This document shows, in pieces, positions 40,686 through 45,366 of a DNA stretch of 45,366 nt. A program made the translations under genes and the position numbers. The notes beneath the pieces were generated by a model that was not told the DNA's origin, did no database searches, and saw nothing but the letters and a program-made list of their open reading frames with translations. Origin of the DNA: Cupriavidus basilensis OR16 (GTDB lineage Bacteria > Pseudomonadota > Gammaproteobacteria > Burkholderiales > Burkholderiaceae). How positions within the stretch are numbered: the first letter of the stretch is position 1; each line of letters begins with the position of its first letter. The stretch lies in the NCBI RefSeq assembly GCF_000243095.1, contig NZ_AHJE01000026.1, positions 1 to 45,366 on the forward strand, read 5' to 3'.

Positions 40686-40718
40686 GCCACGACACCGCCT
40701 GAGATGCGGTGTCGTGGC
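40686..40718 (+). terminator. Strong hairpin after the repeat protein
   Basis: A perfect 13-bp stem (GCCACGACACCGC / GCGGTGTCGTGGC) with a 7-nt loop lies 25 nt after the stop codon. There is no T-run, but stem length and position fit a terminator. Confidence 0.65.
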
Positions 40719-40879
40719 ATGCCCGCTGCGTAAAAGCCCGCCGGCCTCATGCTCGACTCCGGGTGCTTCAAGACACCCATACAAATTGTTACCTCTCCGT
40801 CCATTCACTGACACCGATCGGACATGGGCGGTTGATAGCGTCTCCCGGCTGCCCTGTGGCAGTCATTCGAGGAGATATC

Positions 40880-42618
40880 ATGCGAGCAACAAGAAGGCTT
40901 ACCCTGGCCGTGGCGCTGTCGCTGTCATGTGGGCTGGCCACGTCCGCACGCGCGGACGACGACGCCCGTCAGCCGCGTGCCAAGCATGTGCTGCTGGTTT
41001 CGGTCGATGGCCTGCATCAGGCCGACCTGGACTGGTTCGTCAACGCAAATCCAGCCTCCACCCTTGCGCAACTGGTTCGCCATGGCGTCGCCTACCGGAA
41101 TGCGCAAACGCCGTTCCCCTCGGACTCTTTCCCCGGCATGGTCGGCCAGGCGACGGGTGGCAACCCCAGGACCACCGGCATCTATTACGACGACGCCTAC
41201 AGCCGCAGCCTGCTGCCGGCCGGCACCACGGCCGCGAGCTGCCACAGCGCCAAGCCGGGCGCTGAAGTGTATTTCGCAGAAGTGATAGCGAAAGACCTGA
41301 ACCGGCTCGACAGCGGACAGGGCATCCCCGGCCTGTACTCGGACTTCACCAGGATTTCGCAGCTGACCGGGCACCCGCAAGACCTGATCAACCCGGCCTT
41401 GCTGCCGGTCTCCGCGCAGACCTGCCAGCCGGTTTATCCGCATCAGTATCTCAAGGTCAACACGATCTTCGAGGTCGCGCACAAGCATGGGCTGCGCACC
41501 GCCTGGTCGGACAAGCACGCCGCCTACGAGATTCTCAACGGGCCGTCCGGCCAGGGCATCGACGATCTGTTTGCCCCCGAAATCAACAGCTCGGTAAGCG
41601 ATCCGTCGCTGCCCGCCGGCCCGGGTAACGACTGGACCAAGGACAACACCAACACACAACGCTATGACAGCTTCAAGGTACAGGCCGTCCTCAACTGGAT
41701 CAAGGGCCACGACCATGCCGGCAACGGCTCGCCGGGCACCCCCGCCATCTTCGGCATGAACTTCCAGGCCGTGTCGACCGCGCAGAAACTCAACAAATCC
41801 AGCTACTACACGGATCCGAACAACACCGCCACCATCGTTGCCGGCGGCCTGGGCGGCTACACCATGAACGGGACCGCGCCCGGCGTGGTGCTGCAAAGCG
41901 CGCTGACCTTCGTCAACAACCAGCTGACGACAATGGTCGGCGCCCTCGACCGCACCAACACCGTGGTGGTCCTGTCGGCCAAGCACGGCCAGTCCCCGCA
42001 GAACCGCACCGATCTCACCATCACGATCTCACCATCATCAACGATGGCGACATGATCGACGCGCTGAACTGCGCCTGGGAAAAATACGCCGCCACGTGCA
42101 AGGACTCGTCCAAATCCCATCTGGTGGCCCATGCGATCGACGATGACGGGATCCTGATGTGGTTCAACGACCGCTCTCCCGCCGCCGTCAGCTTTGCCAG
42201 GACCTTCCTGCTCAGCTATTCGGGCAACGGCCTCGGCTCCGACGCTGCTGGCAACGCCATCGCCAGGGCCTTCAGCCAGGCGGGCGTGAGCAAGATCTAC
42301 GCTGGCGAAGAAGCCGCTGACCTGTTCGGCGTGGCGCGCGGCGACGATCGCGTGCCGGATCTCGTCGGCATTGCGCAGCAAGGTACCGTCTGGGCCGGCG
42401 GCAAACTGTCGAAGATCGCCGAACACGGCGGCGACGCCAAGCAGGACCGTCACGTACCCATCGTTGTGTGGGGCGCAGGCATCGACCAGAACATCGTCGA
42501 CGAACCGGTCCAGACCAACCAGATCGCGCCGACCATCCTCGCATTGCTTGGACTCAAGCCGCACGAGCTGCAAGCGGTGCAGGCCGAGCACACCAAGGTA
42601 CTGCCGCATCTGCATTGA
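40880..42618 (+). pseudogene. Alkaline phosphatase-superfamily (nucleotide pyrophosphatase/phosphodiesterase-like) enzyme, frameshifted by a 14-bp duplication
   Basis: It starts at ATG 40880 after GAGGAG with a signal peptide (LTLAVALSLSCGLATSARA). The domain begins KHVLLVSVDGLHQAD (first metal Asp), has the nucleophile loop FPSDSFPGMVGQATGG and, later, VVLSAKHGQSPQ. At 42010 an exact 14-bp unit is doubled; the first frame then stops at 42055, and the second continues MIDALNCAWEKYA to 42618 with VPIVVWGAGI. Deleting one copy restores RTDLTIINDGDMIDALNCAW and a 574-aa periplasmic enzyme. Members cleave phosphodiesters, pyrophosphates or sulphates with two metals. As read the C-terminal metal-binding part is lost. 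Confidence 0.8.
42010..42037. repeat. Exact 14-bp tandem duplication in the phosphoesterase gene
   Basis: CGATCTCACCATCA occurs at 42010-42023 and again at 42024-42037. Deleting one copy gives NRTDLTIINDGD and rejoins both halves of the protein in frame. Confidence 0.95.
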
Positions 42619-42623
42619 GCGGC

Positions 42624-42656
42624 GCCGGGACAGCAGCGCAAGCTGACCGTCCCGGC
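42624..42656 (+). terminator. Hairpin after the phosphoesterase gene
   Basis: An 8-bp perfect stem (GCCGGGAC / GTCCCGGC) encloses 17 nt, 5 nt past the stop. No T-run follows. Probable terminator or transcript-end hairpin. Confidence 0.45.
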
Positions 42657-42709
42657 AGCCTAGACACTCTGCAAGCCATCTAATGTCTCTGAAAGGACTT
42701 TAATGCCTT

Positions 42710-42729
42710 GCAAGCACAGTTGTGCTTGC
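42710..42729. promoter_or_regulatory. Perfect 20-bp inverted repeat upstream of the molybdenum hydroxylase genes
   Basis: GCAAGCACA and TGTGCTTGC are exact reverse complements separated by GT. It lies 180 nt before the [2Fe-2S] subunit start and may be an operator. Confidence 0.5.
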
Positions 42730-42764
42730 GGTCGCCGCCCCGCCTCATCTCCGCGCATCGCCAT

Positions 42765-42783
42765 AATTCCAGTTTCTGGAATT
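42765..42783 (+). promoter_or_regulatory. Perfect inverted repeat overlapping a candidate -35 box
   Basis: AATTCCAG-TTT-CTGGAATT is a perfect 8-bp-arm palindrome. Its right arm overlaps TTGACA (42782-42787), a good -35 hexamer, although no clear -10 follows. This fits repressor control of the iorAB-like genes that start at 42910. Confidence 0.55.
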
Positions 42784-42909
42784 GACAAATCCCGACCTCG
42801 CCATTCCCTGACATCTTCCGCCGGCATCACAATGCGCTTTGCGCAAAGCAGCGCAGGCACCTGGCTCGTCAGCCAGCCCTCGTCCCCGTTGCACCACCCC
42901 CACAAAAAC

Positions 42910-43413
42910 ATGAGAACCATCACGATCAACGGTAAGCCGCAAAAGATCGACCTGCCCGACGACGCCCCGCTGTTGTGGGCCGTGCGCGATCACATCGGCC
43001 TGACCGGCACCAAGTTCGGCTGCGGCATGGCCCTGTGCGGCGCCTGCACCATGCATCTGGACGGCCAGCCGATCCGCTCCTGCGTGACCCCGATCTCCGC
43101 GGTGGCCGGCAAGAAGATCACCACCATCGAGGGCTTGTCGGCCGACAAGATCGGGCAGGCCTTGCAGGCAGCGTGGGAGGAATTCGGCGTGCCGCAATGC
43201 GGCTACTGCCAGGCGGGCCAGCTGATGTCCGCCACGGCGCTGCTGCACACCAACCCGCACCCAAGCGAGGAAGACATCGACGGCGCCATGAGCGGCAACA
43301 TCTGCCGCTGCGGCACCTATACGCGCATCCGCGCCGCCATCCAGCACGTCGCCAAATCGAACTTGGCGGCGAAGCCGGCTGCCCAGCCGACAGGCAAGAG
43401 GAGCGCCAAATGA
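42910..43413 (+). CDS. IorA-like [2Fe-2S] subunit of a molybdenum hydroxylase
   Basis: The 167-aa protein has both [2Fe-2S] modules of the xanthine-oxidase-family small subunit: the plant-ferredoxin type with Cys38, 43, 46 and 58 ([14 protein letters not shown]...RSC) and the alpha-helical type with Cys97, 100, 132 and 134 ([15 protein letters not shown]). It passes electrons from the molybdenum site of the next subunit to an external acceptor. The start ATG 42910 begins [11 protein letters not shown]; longer frames upstream are not protein-like. It overlaps the next gene by 4 nt. No FAD subunit is present, as in isoquinoline 1-oxidoreductase. Confidence 0.94.
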   Translation: MRTITINGKPQKIDLPDDAPLLWAVRDHIGLTGTKFGCGMALCGACTMHLDGQPIRSCVTPISAVAGKKITTIEGLSADKIGQALQAAWEEFGVPQCGYCQAGQLMSATALLHTNPHPSEEDIDGAMSGNICRCGTYTRIRAAIQHVAKSNLAAKPAAQPTGKRSAK

Positions 43414-45366
43414 GCCAAATCAGCCAACTGCAATCCGCCGGACGCCGCGCCTGGCTCAAGAGCATGGGCGCCCTCGCCGGCCTGGCGCTGGCCGTTGGCC
43501 TGGACGGCATCGTGCTGGCCGCCGATGAGCCCAAGAAGTACGGCCGCGACGGCATGCCCGGCGGCGCCGTCGACAGCCCGCTGGTGTTCCTCTCCATTGG
43601 GGAAGACGGCAAGGTGAGCATTGTCTGTCACCGCTCCGAGATGGGCCAAGGCGTGCGCACCAGCTTGCCGATGGTGGTGGCCGACGAGCTTGAAGCCGAC
43701 TGGGCCCAGGTGCGGGTCGTGCAGGCGCCCGGCGACGAAATCCGCTACGGCAACCAGAACACCGACGGCTCGCGCAGCGTGCGGCATTTCTTCGAGCCGA
43801 TGCGGCGCGTGGGCGCCAGCGCGCGGATGATGCTGGAAACGGCGGCCGCAGCCCGCTGGAATGTGCCGGTGAGCGAAGTGCAGGCACGCAACCACGCCGT
43901 GGTCCACGTGCCCAGCGGCAAGAGCCTTGGCTTCGGCGCGCTGGCGAAGGACGCCGCGAGCCTGCCCGTGCCAGCGGCTGCCAGCCTCAAGCTGAAGGAC
44001 CCGGCCCAGTTCCGCTATATCGGCAAGGACAACACGCGCAGTATCGATGGCCACGACATCGCCACCGGACACGCGCGGTACGGTATCGACGTACGGATGG
44101 ACGGCATGTTGTACGCCGTGATCGCCCGCCCACCGGTGTTCGGTGGCAAGCTCGCCAGCGTCGACGCCACGCAGGCCATGAAGGTGCCCGGCGTGATCAA
44201 GGTAGTGGAGCTGGCCGGCAGCCCCGCGCCCGCCCTGTTCCACCCGCTGGGGGGCGTGGCGGTGATCGCCACCAATACCTGGTCGGCCATCAAGGGCCGC
44301 GAAGCGCTGAAGCTGCGCTGGGACGATGGCCCCAATGCCAGCTACGAATCCGGTGCGTTCCGCGTCGCCATGGAACAAGCCGCGAGCCAGCCCGGCAAGG
44401 TAGTGCGCAACCAGGGCGACACCATGGCCGCGCTGGCCGGCCCCGGCAAGCGCATCACGGCGCAGTATTACCTGCCGCATATCGCGCACGCCACGATGGA
44501 GCCGCCGGTTGCCACGGCGCGCATCGCCGATGGCAAGTGCGAGGTATGGGCATCGGTGCAAGCGCCGCAGGCCACGCGTGAAACAGTGGCCGGGCATCTC
44601 GGCCTGAAGCCGGAAGACGTCACGGTGCACGTGACCCTGCTGGGCGGCGGCTTTGGCCGCAAGTCCAAGCCGGACTTTGCCGCCGAGGCCGCGCTGCTGT
44701 CCAGGGCCATGGGCGGCAAGCCGGTCAAGGTAACCTGGACGCGCGACGACGACCTGCATCACGACTACTTCCACACCGTCTCCGTCGAGCACATGGAAGC
44801 CATGCTCGGCGCCGACGGCAAGACGCAGGCGTGGCTGCATCGCACCGCCGCTTCCACCATCACGTCGACCTTCGTGGCCGGCGCGAAGAACGAAGCCGCG
44901 TTCGAGCTCGGCATGTCGGCGGTGAACATGCCGTTCGACATTCCCAACGTGCGCGTGGAAAACCCGGAGGTGCAAGCCCACACCCGCATCGGCTGGTTCC
45001 GCTCGGTGTCCAACATCCCCCACGCCTTCGCCGTGCAGTCGTTCGCGGCGGAACTGGCGGCGGCAGCCGGGTGCGACCATCGCGACTACCTGCTGGCGCT
45101 GCTCGGCCCGGACCGCCGCATCGACCCGACGCATCTGTCCGACACCTGGAACTACGGCGAGTCCCCGCAGCAATATCCGCTCGATATCGGCCGCCTGCGC
45201 GGCGTGATCGAACTGGCCACGCGCGAAGCCGGCTGGGGCAAGACGCTGCCGAAGGGGCACGGGCGTGGGGCTGGGCGGTCTGCTACAGCTTCGTGACCTA
45301 TGTGGCGGCGGTGATCGAGGTGAGTGGTGGCCGACGGACGGCAGCATCAGCGTGCCGCGCATCGAC
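43410..45366 (+). CDS. IorB-like molybdopterin-binding subunit (3' part missing and frameshifted near the edge)
   Basis: It begins with a twin-arginine-like leader ([20 protein letters not shown]). Visible motifs include [48 protein letters not shown] and [10 protein letters not shown], typical of IorB/aldehyde-oxidoreductase large subunits that hold Mo-cytosine dinucleotide and hydroxylate N-heterocycles or aldehydes in the periplasm. The first frame stops at 45296, but [17 protein letters not shown] continues in another frame, and then VAD and [10 protein letters not shown] in two others. At least three shifts fall within 45255-45340. The catalytic C-terminal Glu lies beyond the window. The clustering of shifts at the edge suggests poor sequence. 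Confidence 0.85.

Noticed and set aside
40880..42618. Two overlapping, translationally coupled phosphatase genes
   Set aside because: The 4-nt overlap is accidental; removing the 14-bp copy gives a continuous enzyme, and the second part has no signal peptide though it is part of a periplasmic protein.
43317..45362. 681-codon open frame on the - strand
   Set aside because: It is the complement of the IorAB-like genes, whose motifs are unmistakable on the + strand.

Overview
The window is GC-rich (roughly two thirds G+C) DNA from a betaproteobacterium. The gene content suggests Burkholderiales, probably the Cupriavidus/Ralstonia group: a Bug-type (TctC) solute receptor, a gamma-glutamyltransferase paralogue, an MXKDX-like small protein and an IorAB-type molybdenum hydroxylase. 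Taxonomy is inferred from gene content only. Both edges cut genes. There are no rRNAs, tRNAs, CRISPR arrays, transposases or phage genes.

Left flank (1-6378, all + strand): the end of an enoyl-CoA hydratase, a class III CoA-transferase, a broken LprI-like membrane protein, then a gamma-glutamyltransferase / tripartite-tricarboxylate receptor / GAF-domain group. This looks like ordinary accessory metabolism.

Core (6417-32842, all - strand, read right to left): first an operon of about 10 kb for a type II secretion / type IV pilus-like machine, in the order major pseudopilin, GspF, GspE ATPase, PilM-, PilN-, PilO- and PilP-like subunits, secretin and three further prepilin-like proteins. Next comes a second operon with three cupredoxin-related secreted proteins (499, 531 and 2839 aa), an unknown periplasmic protein, two LolA-like paralogues, a c-type cytochrome fused to a periplasmic-binding-protein fold, and a Sco-type copper chaperone. 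The three cupredoxin proteins appear to divide the multicopper oxidase ligands between them: the 499-aa protein has HFHG and HCH, the 531-aa protein has HPFHEHG but HSH where HCH is expected, and the giant has neither.

Regulatory and accessory block (33156-40008): a PAS histidine kinase that appears damaged, a NarL/LuxR-type response regulator, a Met-rich small exported protein, a SurA/PpiC-type isomerase, a lytic transglycosylase, and a Cyc2-like outer-membrane porin with an N-terminal CxxCH followed directly by a high-potential iron-sulfur protein. A composite motif, CATGGGT-N5-CCCTAC-N7-GTAGGG or a shorter version of it, lies upstream of the MCO operon, the secretion operon, the small protein, the isomerase and the transglycosylase/Cyc2 divergent promoter, always in the same orientation relative to the - strand or isomerase gene. 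I infer one regulon. The overall reading is a co-regulated extracellular oxidation module: a dedicated secretion machine, a split giant multicopper oxidase, copper loading, and an outer-membrane electron conduit with a HiPIP. By analogy with MofA/MnxG oxidases and Cyc2, the substrate may be Mn(II), Fe(II) or another extracellular reductant. The sequence does not prove the substrate.

Right flank (40314-45366, + strand): a small exported repeat protein, a broken alkaline-phosphatase-superfamily enzyme, and the two subunits of an isoquinoline 1-oxidoreductase-like molybdenum hydroxylase, the second running off the end.

Reading-frame damage is conspicuous. Three genes (LprI-like, secretin, phosphoesterase) are each broken by one exact tandem duplication (22, 17 and 14 bp). 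Removing one copy restores a normal protein in each case. gspF has a one-base frameshift, the kinase seems to lack about 30 residues plus its frame, and the last 110 bases contain several shifts. These may be true mutations or assembly scars (short contig overlaps not collapsed). Raw reads would decide.
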